Made by a program: the position numbers and the translations under genes
Notes under the pieces: model-generated
Databases searched by the model: none
The model's input: only the letters and a program-made list of their open reading frames with translations
What the model was told of the DNA's origin: nothing
Part shown: in pieces, positions 52,701 through 61,607 of the stretch
Position numbering within the stretch: the stretch's first letter is position 1
Layout of the letters: every line of letters begins with the position of its first letter
Source of the DNA: NCEH01 sp002257205
Lineage (GTDB): Bacteria; Pseudomonadota; Alphaproteobacteria; Rhizobiales; Xanthobacteraceae
Direction: 5' to 3' (one strand)
NCBI RefSeq assembly: GCF_043195105.1
Contig: NZ_JBAFWO010000001.1
DNA length: 64,000 nt

Positions 52701-53660
52701 ATGGATCGAATCAATTCACACGCCGAAAATCGAATGCGAGAAGCGAGAACTATATTTATACTAGCTATAATTCTAAGTCTCGCACCATTCGGACGAGGGG
52801 CTGCCGGTGCCGAAGCGCGATCGCCGGGGGAGGCGCAGGCGCGTCGCATCGTCTCCATCGGCGGGGCCGTCACCGAGATCCTGTTCGCCCTCGAGCTCGG
52901 CGACCGGGTGATCGCCGTCGACCAGACCAGCACATATCCCGCCGCCGCCCGCGCCCGGCCAAACGTCGGCTATGCACGCACCCTCACCCCGGAAGGTGTG
53001 CTCTCCGTCGGTCCGGACCTGATCCTCGCCATCGAAGGGTCGGGCCCGCCCGAGGCGCTCGCGGTGCTGAAGAGCGCCGCGGTGCCGGTGGTGATGATCC
53101 CGGACGGGCATGATGCGGCGGGTGTGATCCGCAAGGTGGAGGCGGTCGCTGAGGCGGTGGGAGCGGGCGAGGCCGGCGCCCGGCTCGCCGCTGCCCTCAA
53201 GGCTGATTTCGCGCAGGTCGCGGACGGCGTGGCGCGCCTGCCCGGCCGGCCGCGCGCCGCCTTCGTGCTCTCCGCCTCCGGCGGGACCGCCGTGGTGGGC
53301 GGGGCGGAGACCAGCGCGGACGCCATGTTGCGGCTGGCCGGCGCGCAGAACGCTCTGTCCGCCATCAGAGGCTATAAACCCGCCGTCGACGAGGCCGCCT
53401 TTGCGGCCGATCCGCAGGCCGTGGTGGTGATGAGCGGCGCCGGCCAGGTGCTCACGGCGTCCATGATCTTCGCGCTTCCGGCCTTCGCCGGCACCACGGC
53501 GGCGCGGGAGAACCGCTTCATCGCCCTGCCGGGCTCCTATCTGCTGGGCTTCGGCCCGCGCACGCCGCAGGCGGTGCGCGATCTGGCCCTCGCATTGCGG
53601 CCCGGTGCAACGCTCGCCCCCCTCCCGCCGCGCCCCTGGGCGGACGAGGCGATGCCATGA
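52701..53660 (+). CDS. hmuT: Haem ABC transporter substrate-binding protein
   Basis: 319 residues from ATG 52701; ATG 52734 is possible. Signal peptide IFILAIILSLAPFGRGAAGA, then a class III binding fold: RRIVSIGGAVTEILFALELG, VGYARTLTPEGVLSVGPDLI, GGAETSADAMLRLAGAQNAL. HmuT-type. Stop overlaps the HmuU start. Carries periplasmic haem to HmuUV. Confidence 0.9.
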   Translation: MDRINSHAENRMREARTIFILAIILSLAPFGRGAAGAEARSPGEAQARRIVSIGGAVTEILFALELGDRVIAVDQTSTYPAAARARPNVGYARTLTPEGVLSVGPDLILAIEGSGPPEALAVLKSAAVPVVMIPDGHDAAGVIRKVEAVAEAVGAGEAGARLAAALKADFAQVADGVARLPGRPRAAFVLSASGGTAVVGGAETSADAMLRLAGAQNALSAIRGYKPAVDEAAFAADPQAVVVMSGAGQVLTASMIFALPAFAGTTAARENRFIALPGSYLLGFGPRTPQAVRDLALALRPGATLAPLPPRPWADEAMP

Positions 53661-54739
53661 GCGCGCAAATGCGCCACGCGCGGGCGTCCGGTTCCGGTCT
53701 GTGGCCTACGGGCGCGGGCCTTGCCGGCTTCGCGGCCCTGGCCCTTCTCGCCTTTTTCGCCGCGCTCGCGCTCGGGCCGGTGACCTTGCCCCTCGGGCGG
53801 GTCGCCCAGGTGCTGCTTGAGGGCATCGGCGGCCATCGCGAACAGGTTGGAACGGGCCTGCGCGACACCGTGATCGTGCTGGATGTGCGCCTGCCGCGCG
53901 CGGTCCTGGGCGCGCTGGTGGGGGCCGGAACGGCTGCGGCGGGCGCCATCATGCAGGGCGTGTTCCGCAATCCCCTGGCCGATCCCGGCCTGATCGGCGT
54001 CTCTCCGGGCGCGGCCTTGTCCGCCGTGGCCTGGATCGTGCTCGGCGGTTCGGTGGCCGGCCTGCTTTCCCCGGAAGCGCGCATGCTCGGCCTGCCTTTG
54101 GCCGCTTTCGCCGGCGGGCTCGTCACCACGCTGCTGATTGCGCGCCTCGCCATGCGGGAGGGCTACACCTCCATGGCGACGCTGCTGTTCGCCGGGCTCG
54201 CGCTCGGCGCGCTGGCGAGCGCCGGCACCGGCGTCCTGGTGTTCATGGCGAGCGAGCAGCAATCGCGCGAATTCCTGTTCTGGACTCTCGGCAGCCTCGG
54301 CGGCGCGACCTGGATGAAGGTGGGGCTGACGGCCCCGTTCGTGATCCTGCTGCTCGGCGCCGGGCCGTTTCTCGCGCGCGGGCTCGATGCGCTGGCCTTG
54401 GGTGAGGCGGAGGCTTTTCACCTCGGCCTGCGGGTGGAACGCCTCAAACGCATCGCCCTCCTTCTGGTGGCGGCGGGCGTCGGGGCTTCGGTGGCGTCCG
54501 CCGGTGTGGTCGGCTTCGTTGGCTTGGTGGTGCCGCATCTGGTGCGCCTGTCCATCGGGCCGGGCCATCGCGCCTTGCTGCCGGCCTGCGCGCTACTCGG
54601 CGCCGCCGTCCTGCTCGGCGCCGACATCCTGGCGCGGCTGATCGCGGCGCCGGCGGAACTCCCGCTCGGTGTGGTGACGGCATTGGTCGGCGCGCCGTTC
54701 TTTCTGTGGCTGCTGCGCCGCCGTGCGGCGATCGGGTGA
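53657..54739 (+). CDS. hmuU: Haem ABC transporter permease
   Basis: 360 residues, FecCD-type, about ten membrane segments: VRLPRAVLGALVGAGTAAAG, IMQGVFRNPLADPGLIGVSP, AGVVGFVGLVVPHLVRLSIG. Hydrophilic N-terminal tail. ATGA coupling with hmuT. Substrate inferred from the receptor and HO. Confidence 0.9.
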   Translation: MSAQMRHARASGSGLWPTGAGLAGFAALALLAFFAALALGPVTLPLGRVAQVLLEGIGGHREQVGTGLRDTVIVLDVRLPRAVLGALVGAGTAAAGAIMQGVFRNPLADPGLIGVSPGAALSAVAWIVLGGSVAGLLSPEARMLGLPLAAFAGGLVTTLLIARLAMREGYTSMATLLFAGLALGALASAGTGVLVFMASEQQSREFLFWTLGSLGGATWMKVGLTAPFVILLLGAGPFLARGLDALALGEAEAFHLGLRVERLKRIALLLVAAGVGASVASAGVVGFVGLVVPHLVRLSIGPGHRALLPACALLGAAVLLGADILARLIAAPAELPLGVVTALVGAPFFLWLLRRRAAIG

Positions 54740-54742
54740 AGC

Positions 54743-55519
54743 ATGTACCAAGCGCACGATCTGGGCCTGACCCTCCAGGGCAAGACCTTGCTCCACGGCA
54801 TCCATCTCGCGGTCAAACCCGGCGCGGTGACGGTGGTGGTCGGCCCCAACGGAGCGGGCAAATCCAGCCTGCTGAAACTGCTCGCCGGCGAGCGGCGCCC
54901 GACGTCCGGCTGCGTGACCCTGGACGGCACCGACATCGGCACCCTCGCTCCCGCCGTTCTCGCGCGTCGGCGCGCGGTGCTGCCGCAGGCCGCCGAGGTG
55001 GCGTTTGCCTTCAGCGTCGCCGAAGTGGTGGGCATCGGGCTCGGCGCTTCCGGCACGGCGCGGGCGGCGGCGGCGATCGAAGACCTGCTGGCGCGGGTGG
55101 ACCTGCCGGGCTTCGGCCATCGGCGCTATGAGTCTCTCTCCGGTGGCGAGCGCCAGCGGGTCCATCTCGCGCGGGTGCTCGGCCAGCTGGCCGTGGGAAG
55201 CACCGGCGCGCCGCGCTATCTGCTGCTGGACGAACCCACCTCCAGCCTGGACCTGTCGCATCAATTGCTGGTGCTGCGGCTCGCCCGCGCCCATGCGGCC
55301 GAAGGCGGCGGCGTGCTCGCGGTGCTGCACGACCTCAACCTCGCCGCCATGGTCGCCGACCATCTCGTCCTGCTCGCGGCGGGGCGCCTCCTGGCGGAGG
55401 GGCCACCGGCGCAGGTGCTCACCGATGCCGTGCTGGCGCGGGGGTTTGGCGTGAACGTGCGGGTCAACACGGTGCCCGCCGGCCCGTTCATCCTGCCGCA
55501 AAGCGTTGATGGCGCGTGA
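54743..55519 (+). CDS. hmuV: Haem ABC transporter ATP-binding protein
   Basis: 258 residues. Walker A VVGPNGAGKSSLLKLL, signature LSGGERQRVHLARVL, Walker B RYLLLDEPTSSLDLSHQ, H-loop VLHDLNLAAM, and HmuV-type loop AEVAFAFSVAEVVGIGL. Three bases after hmuU. Confidence 0.92.
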   Translation: MYQAHDLGLTLQGKTLLHGIHLAVKPGAVTVVVGPNGAGKSSLLKLLAGERRPTSGCVTLDGTDIGTLAPAVLARRRAVLPQAAEVAFAFSVAEVVGIGLGASGTARAAAAIEDLLARVDLPGFGHRRYESLSGGERQRVHLARVLGQLAVGSTGAPRYLLLDEPTSSLDLSHQLLVLRLARAHAAEGGGVLAVLHDLNLAAMVADHLVLLAAGRLLAEGPPAQVLTDAVLARGFGVNVRVNTVPAGPFILPQSVDGA

Positions 55520-55720
55520 TGCGCGGCACCGGCGGCCGATCCCGCCCGATCCCGGATCCGGCCGCGATGGTGGCGCGAGAGGCGGCGACGGTGCGCAACC
55601 CAGCCCTCCCGCCCGGTGCGGCGCGATGACAGTCATTCTCCCGTTACGGGCACCGGGGTACGCATGGTATGAATATCAAGGCTTTGCGACGGCCTCCCGG
55701 CCGGGGCGAACGTCCAATCC

Positions 55721-56935
55721 ATGCAGCACGAGATCCAGCCGGAGTCGGATTTGGCCCATTCCCTTTCCCCCGCCGCCGTGGCCGGCAGCGACCCGAAGAA
55801 GATGCCCGGCACGCTCCGCGAGGTGGTGCGCCAGTTCACGCCCAATTGGTTCACCGCGACCATGGGCACAGGCATCCTGGCGCTCGCGGTCAATCAGTTT
55901 CCGCTTTCCTTTCCCGGCCAGCATGAAATCGCAACACTGATCTGGCTGGCGAACATCGTGCTCTTCGCCACCTTCACCGCGCTCTATACGGCGCGCTGGA
56001 TCCTGTACCCGGCGGAAGCCCGGCGCATCTTTGGTCATTCGGTGATGTCGATGTTCTTCGGCGCCATCCCGATGGGGCTCGCCACCATCATCAACGGCTT
56101 CCTGGCCTTCGGGGTGCCGATGTGGGGGCCGGTCGCGATCGATATCGCGCTGGCGCTGTGGTGGATCGACGCCGCCATGGCGATCGCCTGCGGCGTGCTG
56201 ATCCCGTTCCTGATGTTCACCTGGCAGAACCACAGCATCGAGAAGATGACCGCGGTCTGGCTGCTGCCGATCGTCGCCGCGGAAGTCGCCGCCGCCACCG
56301 CCGCCCTGATCGTGCCCCAGCTTACAGATCCCGAGGCGGCCTGGCGGCTGCTGATCCTCGCTTATGCGCTATGGGCCTATTCGGTGCCGCTGGCGATGAG
56401 CATCCTCGTCATCCTGGTGCTGCGCCTGGTGCTTCACAAACTGCCGCCGAAGGACATGGCGGCCTCCGGCTGGCTGTCGCTGGGTCCCATCGGCACCGGC
56501 GCGCTTGGGCTCCTGCTGCTGGGCGCGGCCGCGCCGCAGGTGTTCGCGGCCGCCGGCATGGCCGGCATGGGCGATGTCGCGGCGGGCATCGGCCTCGTCG
56601 GTGGCGCCATCCTGTGGGGGTATGGTGCCTGGTGGTTCCTGCTCGCCGTTTTGACGACCATGCGCTATCTCGCCCAGGGATTGCCGTTCAACATCGGCTG
56701 GTGGGGCTTCACCTTCCCGCTCGGCGTTTATGCGGTCGCAACCCTGGCGCTCGCCCGGCAGACGCATCTGAGCTTCCTGCTGGTGATCGGCGGCGCGTTG
56801 GTGATCTGCCTCGTGATCCTGTGGGCGATCATCGCCTATCGCACGCTGCGTGGCGCCATCGACCGCAGCCTGTTCTTCGCGCCGTGCCTGCTGTCCGGGG
56901 CCATCCCCGCCGATTTCGAGGCCGACGTGGTCTGA
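55721..56935 (+). CDS. TDT-family transporter (tellurite-resistance/dicarboxylate, SLAC1 fold)
   Basis: 404 residues, ten membrane segments. Family motifs: QFTPNWFTATMGTGILALAV, and the C-terminal NIGWWGFTFPLGVYAVATLA. TDT proteins move anions such as malate, sulfite or chloride across the inner membrane; the substrate is not evident. Lies between hmuV and acxR with ~200 bp of clear space on one side and 326 bp on the other. Confidence 0.88.
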   Translation: MQHEIQPESDLAHSLSPAAVAGSDPKKMPGTLREVVRQFTPNWFTATMGTGILALAVNQFPLSFPGQHEIATLIWLANIVLFATFTALYTARWILYPAEARRIFGHSVMSMFFGAIPMGLATIINGFLAFGVPMWGPVAIDIALALWWIDAAMAIACGVLIPFLMFTWQNHSIEKMTAVWLLPIVAAEVAAATAALIVPQLTDPEAAWRLLILAYALWAYSVPLAMSILVILVLRLVLHKLPPKDMAASGWLSLGPIGTGALGLLLLGAAAPQVFAAAGMAGMGDVAAGIGLVGGAILWGYGAWWFLLAVLTTMRYLAQGLPFNIGWWGFTFPLGVYAVATLALARQTHLSFLLVIGGALVICLVILWAIIAYRTLRGAIDRSLFFAPCLLSGAIPADFEADVV

Positions 56936-57261
56936 CGGGCCGGCGCGCCGCTCGCTTTTGATAGACCCCCACGCCGGCCCGACAAAGCCTCCGTTCTGCC
57001 CGCCTACGCGGCGCGGGCGCGCGCGCCGCTTGCAGAGGTGCGCGATAACGCCTTAACTGCACGCCACGTGCGGGCCACAGAAGCCCGCCGAGAGGAAACG
57101 CAGGCGGAGTTAAGGCGCGCGCGGGCATCGCCCGCCGTTGCGGTCGGCACCTCCTTGCAGCGAACCCCTTCGTGGCGAGGAATACCGCGCACCGCTCAAG
57201 CCCTCCGCACCACCGGACGCAACGCATCGCGCGCCGTCCGGGCGACGCCGGGGAGGACGAT
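56936..57261 (+). other. Non-coding leader of acxR with nested inverted repeats
   Basis: No gene. CGCCTTAACT (57049-57058) and AGTTAAGGCG (57108-57117) form a perfect 10-bp inverted repeat 49 bp apart. Inside, GCC (57063-57065)/GGC (57103-57105) and GCGGGC (57070-57075)/GCCCGC (57083-57088) can pair, so the whole can fold as one stacked RNA structure. It could be a terminator for the TDT gene, an operator pair, or an acxR leader. Confidence 0.5.
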
Positions 57262-59211
57262 ATGGAACAGGGCGAGATTCGCGCAGCCTGGGAGACCTTC
57301 CAGGTCGAAGGCCGCAAGCCGCGCGGCGTTCCGGCGGCCGTGGCGGCATCGTGGGAGCGCTCCCAGGTGGCCGGCGTCGGGGCGGGGCGCACCGAGGCGC
57401 CGCTGGCCGGCGAACCCGAGATCTTCCGCCGTCGCAGCAGCAGCGCCGGCCTTCTCGCCGCCGCCCGCCCCGCGCTCCAGCGCTCCGGCGTGTTCCTCGC
57501 CGAAGCCGCTTCCATGATGATCCTGGCCGACCCGAGCGGCTTCATCGTCGAGACCGCCGGGGATCCGCGCGTGGTCGACACCGGCCGCCGCAACCATCTG
57601 CAGACCGGCGGCAGCTGGGAAGAAGGCACCATCGGCACCAATGCCATCGGCACCGCCCTCGCCGACGGGCGCGCAATCCAGATCTGCGGGGCGGAGCATT
57701 ATTGCGAGGACGTGCAGCGCTGGACCTGCGCGGCGGTGCCGGTCCGCCATCCCATCGACGGCGCGCTGCTGGGGGTGGTGGACATCTCCGGCCCGGCCGC
57801 ATCCTTCCATCCCCAGAGCCTCGCGCTCGCCGTCGCCATCGGCCAGGAGATCGAGGCCTCGCTCGGCAAGACCGCCAAGATGGAGCACGAAATCCTGCTC
57901 CGTCATTTCGTCTCCAAGCGGTCCATCTGGCTCACCGAGCAGATGCTGGTGGTGGACCGTCACGGCTTTCTCGTGCACGCGGCGCAAAAGACCCTCGACG
58001 CCATCGGCCCGGAGAGCCTTGCCGCGGACATGCGCCGGATGATCGGGGGCGCCGGCCTGGAGGCGTGGGAGGAGAATTGCCGGCGGCGCTTCCCCAATGC
58101 CAGCCTGGAACTGGTGAAGCACGACGATGCGGTGGTCGGCTGCCTGCTCGTGATGCATGGCGGGCGCCGCCGCGCCCTCCCCGCGCCTTCCCTAGCCCCA
58201 TCGGGCGCCGCCGAGGCGGTGGTGGGCTTCGACCAGATCATCGGCGAGGGCCCGGCGATCCGCGCGGTGCGCGAGCGCGCCCGCAAGCTGGCGGCGAACG
58301 CCCTGCCCATCCTCATCGAGGGCGAGACCGGGGTCGGCAAGGAATTGTTCGCCCGCGCCATCAAGGGCGCAAGCCCGGTGGCGCACGGCCCGTTCATGCC
58401 GGTGAATTGCGGCGGGATGGCCCGCGACCTCATCGCCAGCGAATTGTTCGGCTATGCGAAGGGCGCCTTCACCGGCGCCGACGAGCACGGCCGCGCCGGC
58501 AAGATCGAGAAGGCCGACGGGGGCACATTGTGCCTGGACGAGATCGGCGAAATGCCGCTCGACCTGCAATCCTACCTGCTGCGGGTGCTGGAGGACGGCG
58601 TCGTCTATCGCGTGGGCGAGCACGAGGGACGCCGCGTTTCTATCCGCATCCTCGCCATGACCAATCGCGACCTGCTGGCGGAAGTGGAGGCGGGGCGGTT
58701 CCGCCGCGACCTGTATTATCGCATCGCCGCCGCGCGCCTGCGCATCCCGCCGCTGCGCGAGCGCGCCGAGGACATCGCCCCGCTGGCGGAGAAATTCGCG
58801 GCCGCCGCCGCCCGCCGCCTCGACCGCCCGGCGCCCGCCTTCTCCCAGGCCGCGCTTCAGGTGATGCGGGCCTATGGCTGGCCCGGCAACATCCGCGAAT
58901 TGCGCAATGTGGTGGATACCATGGTGGCGCTCGCGGAATCGGACCACCTGGAGGAAGACGACCTGCCGCTGGAATTGCGCACACCTGCCCCCGCAGGCAC
59001 GACGCCCGTCATGGCCGAGGACGGCCCGCGCCTGCTTGCGCCCGCGATCCCCGCCGCCGACCTCAAGGCCGCCGAGCGCGCGGCGATCCTCGCCCAGGTG
59101 CAGGCGTGCGGCGGCAATCTCACGGAGGCGGCGCGCCGGCTCGGCATCGCCCGCTCCACCCTTTATGTGCGCCTCGCGGAATATGGCGACGGCCGTGCGC
59201 CGAAGGGCTGA
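57262..59211 (+). CDS. acxR: Sigma-54-dependent activator of acetone carboxylase genes
   Basis: 649 residues from ATG 57262, GGGGAGGACGAT upstream. AcoR-type layout: an N-terminal GAF-like sensor (~60-200, LQTGGSWEEGTIGTNAIGTA), AAA+ domain with Walker A GETGVGKE (~354), GAFTGA (401-406), and Walker B GTLCLDEIGE, and a C-terminal Fis-type HTH, NLTEAARRLGIARSTLYVRL. The intact GAFTGA shows sigma-54 contact. It is immediately upstream of acxA, where a -24/-12 promoter is present, so it should activate that operon on sensing acetone or a metabolite. Confidence 0.93.
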   Translation: MEQGEIRAAWETFQVEGRKPRGVPAAVAASWERSQVAGVGAGRTEAPLAGEPEIFRRRSSSAGLLAAARPALQRSGVFLAEAASMMILADPSGFIVETAGDPRVVDTGRRNHLQTGGSWEEGTIGTNAIGTALADGRAIQICGAEHYCEDVQRWTCAAVPVRHPIDGALLGVVDISGPAASFHPQSLALAVAIGQEIEASLGKTAKMEHEILLRHFVSKRSIWLTEQMLVVDRHGFLVHAAQKTLDAIGPESLAADMRRMIGGAGLEAWEENCRRRFPNASLELVKHDDAVVGCLLVMHGGRRRALPAPSLAPSGAAEAVVGFDQIIGEGPAIRAVRERARKLAANALPILIEGETGVGKELFARAIKGASPVAHGPFMPVNCGGMARDLIASELFGYAKGAFTGADEHGRAGKIEKADGGTLCLDEIGEMPLDLQSYLLRVLEDGVVYRVGEHEGRRVSIRILAMTNRDLLAEVEAGRFRRDLYYRIAAARLRIPPLRERAEDIAPLAEKFAAAAARRLDRPAPAFSQAALQVMRAYGWPGNIRELRNVVDTMVALAESDHLEEDDLPLELRTPAPAGTTPVMAEDGPRLLAPAIPAADLKAAERAAILAQVQACGGNLTEAARRLGIARSTLYVRLAEYGDGRAPKG

Positions 59212-59315
59212 GGTGGGCGAAGTGTTCGATGCCCGTGCGGCGCGGGCGGACGACAGTCCGGCTTTCGGACGCTCGCAGACGCAACACATCGTCTGAGCGA
59301 CCGCGGTAAGACCCT

Positions 59316-59333
59316 GGCAGATTTCAATCTGCC
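59316..59333. promoter_or_regulatory. Inverted repeat upstream of the acx promoter
   Basis: GGCAGATT-TC-AATCTGCC is a perfect 18-bp inverted repeat, 15 bp upstream of the -24 box. It may be a binding site for AcxR or IHF, or a hairpin ending acxR. A weaker CAGAC/GTCTG pair lies about 30-40 bp further upstream (near 59276-59295). Confidence 0.45.
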
Positions 59334-59348
59334 CCCTGCAAGTAAAAC

Positions 59349-59363
59349 TGGCACGTCTCCTGC
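59349..59363 (+). promoter_or_regulatory. Sigma-54 promoter of acxABC
   Basis: TGGCACGTCTCCTGC matches the -24/-12 consensus: GG at 59350-59351, GC at 59362-59363, with ten bases between. The expected transcript starts ~12 nt later and carries the acxA ribosome site CAGGAGGA. Confidence 0.85.
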
Positions 59364-59415
59364 GACCTGTTCGATGCCCGGCTCACCAGAAGCCGGCTCG
59401 GACAGGAGGACACGC

Positions 59416-61569
59416 GTGAACATCCAGGCACGGCACGTCAGAAGCGTCCAGGTGCTCGGCATTGATGCCGGCGGCACCATGACCGACACTTTCTTCGTCG
59501 ATTCCGATGGCGATTTCGTCGTCGGCAAGGCGCAGAGCACCCCGCAGAACGAGGCGCTCGGCCTCATCGCCTCGAGCGAGGACGGCCTCGGCAGCTGGGG
59601 CCTCTCGCTGGCCGAGGGCCTCCAGGGCCTCCAGACCGGCGTCTATTCCGGCACCGCCATGCTGAACCGCGTGGTGCAGCGCAAGGGGCTGAAATGCGGC
59701 CTCATCGTCAATGCGGGGATGGAGGACTTCCACCGCATGGGCCGAGCGATCCAATGCTATCTCGGCTATGCCTATGAGGATCGCATCCACCTCAACACCC
59801 ATCGCTACGATCCCCCGCTGGTGCCGCGCAACCTGACGCGCGGCGTCGCCGAGCGCATCGACATGTTCGGCAAGGTGGTGATCCCGCTGCGCGAGGAAAC
59901 CGCCCGCGCCGCCGCCCGCGACCTGATCGCGGCGGACGTGGAAGGCATCGTCATCAGCCTGCTGCATTCCTACAAGAACCCGGCGCACGAGCGGCGCGTC
60001 CGCGATATCGTCACCGAGGAAATCGCCAAGAGCGGAAAGAACATCCCGGTATTCGCCTCGGCCGATTATTATCCGGTGCGCAAGGAAACCCATCGCACCA
60101 ACACCACCATCCTGGAAGGCTATGCGGCCGAGCCCTCGCGCCAGACGCTGAAGAAGATCTCCGACGCCTTCAAGGATCACGGCACCAAGTTCGACTTCCG
60201 CGTCATGGCGACCCATGGCGGGACCATCTCCTGGAAGGCCAAGGAACTGGCGCGGACCATCGTCTCCGGCCCCATCGGCGGGGTGATCGGAGCGAAATAT
60301 CTCGGCGAAGTGCTGGGCTACAACAATATCGCATGTTCCGACATCGGCGGCACCTCGTTCGACGTGGCGTTGATCACCCAGGGCGAATTGACCATCAAGA
60401 ACGACCCGGACATGGCGCGCCTCGTGCTGTCGCTGCCGCTGGTGGCCATGGATAGCGTGGGCGCGGGCGCCGGCTCCTTCATCCGCCTCGATCCCTACAC
60501 CAAGGCCATCAAGCTGGGGCCGGATTCGGCCGGCTACAGGGTCGGCGTGTGCTGGAAGGAGAGCGGCATCGAGACCGTCACCATCTCCGACTGCCACATG
60601 GTGCTGGGCTATCTGAACCCCGACAATTTCCTCGGCGGCGCAGTGAAGCTGGACCGCCAGCGTTCGGTGGACGCCATCAAGGCGCAGGTCGCCGATCCGC
60701 TCGGCCTCTCGGTGGAGGATGCGGCGGCGGGCGTGATCGAACTGCTCGATTCCGACCTGCGCGATTACTTGCGCTCCATGATTTCCGCCAAGGGCTACAG
60801 CCCGGCGAGCTTCGTCTGCTTCTCCTATGGCGGCGCCGGACCGGTGCACACCTATGGCTATACGGAAGGGCTCGGCTTCGAGGATGTGATCGTGCCCGCC
60901 TGGGCCGCCGGCTTCTCCGCCTTCGGCTGCGCGGCGGCGGACTTCGAATATCGCTACGACAAGTCGCTCGACATCAACCTTGCGCCCGATGCTCCGGACG
61001 CCTTGTGCGAGGCCGCGTCCAAGACGCTCCAGGGGGCGTGGGACGAACTCACCCACAATGTGCTGGAGGAGTTCAAGCTCAATGGCTACGACGCCGACCA
61101 GGTGGCGCTCCAGCCCGGCTACCGCATGCAGTATCGCGGTCAGCTCAATGATCTGGAGATTGAATCGCCCCTGCCTGCCGCCAGCAGCGCCGAAGATTGG
61201 GCCCAGCTGGTCGCGGCCTTCAACGCCACTTACGGGCGCGTCTACGCCGCCTCCGCCCGCTCGCCGGAACTCGGCTATTCGGTCACCGGCGCCATCATGC
61301 GCGGGTCGGTTCCGATCCAGAAGCCGAAGATCCCCAAGGAGCCGCTGGAGGGCGAAACCGCGCCCGCCGACGCGTTCCTCGGCACCCGCAAATTCTATCG
61401 CAAGAAGCGCTGGGTGGATGCGCAGCTGTATCGCATGGAGAGCCTGCGCCCCGGCAATCGCATCGCCGGCCCCGCCATCATCGAATCCGACGCGACCACC
61501 TTCGTGGTGCCGGACGGCTTCGAAACCTTCCTCGACGGCCACCGCCTCTTCCACCTCAAGGAAGTCTGA
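59416..61569 (+). CDS. acxA: Acetone carboxylase beta subunit
   Basis: 717 residues from GTG 59416, with AGGAGGACACGC upstream. Hydantoinase/oxoprolinase-type ASKHA fold: phosphate loop GIDAGGTMTDTFFVDSDGDF, SGTAMLNRVVQRKG, ACSDIGGTSFDVALITQGE, then CFSYGGAGPVHTYGYTEGL. In acetone carboxylase the beta subunit uses ATP to make phospho-acetone and phospho-bicarbonate (enol phosphate and carboxyphosphate chemistry). It shares an operon with acxB, 38 nt apart. Confidence 0.93.
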   Translation: MNIQARHVRSVQVLGIDAGGTMTDTFFVDSDGDFVVGKAQSTPQNEALGLIASSEDGLGSWGLSLAEGLQGLQTGVYSGTAMLNRVVQRKGLKCGLIVNAGMEDFHRMGRAIQCYLGYAYEDRIHLNTHRYDPPLVPRNLTRGVAERIDMFGKVVIPLREETARAAARDLIAADVEGIVISLLHSYKNPAHERRVRDIVTEEIAKSGKNIPVFASADYYPVRKETHRTNTTILEGYAAEPSRQTLKKISDAFKDHGTKFDFRVMATHGGTISWKAKELARTIVSGPIGGVIGAKYLGEVLGYNNIACSDIGGTSFDVALITQGELTIKNDPDMARLVLSLPLVAMDSVGAGAGSFIRLDPYTKAIKLGPDSAGYRVGVCWKESGIETVTISDCHMVLGYLNPDNFLGGAVKLDRQRSVDAIKAQVADPLGLSVEDAAAGVIELLDSDLRDYLRSMISAKGYSPASFVCFSYGGAGPVHTYGYTEGLGFEDVIVPAWAAGFSAFGCAAADFEYRYDKSLDINLAPDAPDALCEAASKTLQGAWDELTHNVLEEFKLNGYDADQVALQPGYRMQYRGQLNDLEIESPLPAASSAEDWAQLVAAFNATYGRVYAASARSPELGYSVTGAIMRGSVPIQKPKIPKEPLEGETAPADAFLGTRKFYRKKRWVDAQLYRMESLRPGNRIAGPAIIESDATTFVVPDGFETFLDGHRLFHLKEV

Positions 61570-61607
61570 GCCCGGCCTCGCCCTCTCAATTACAAGGAAA
61601 CGCCAAG

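Noticed and set aside
59383..61554. 723-codon minus-strand frame opposite acxA
   Set aside because: Antisense shadow of acxA created by GC-rich third positions; composition is His/Asp/Gly-rich and shows no domain.
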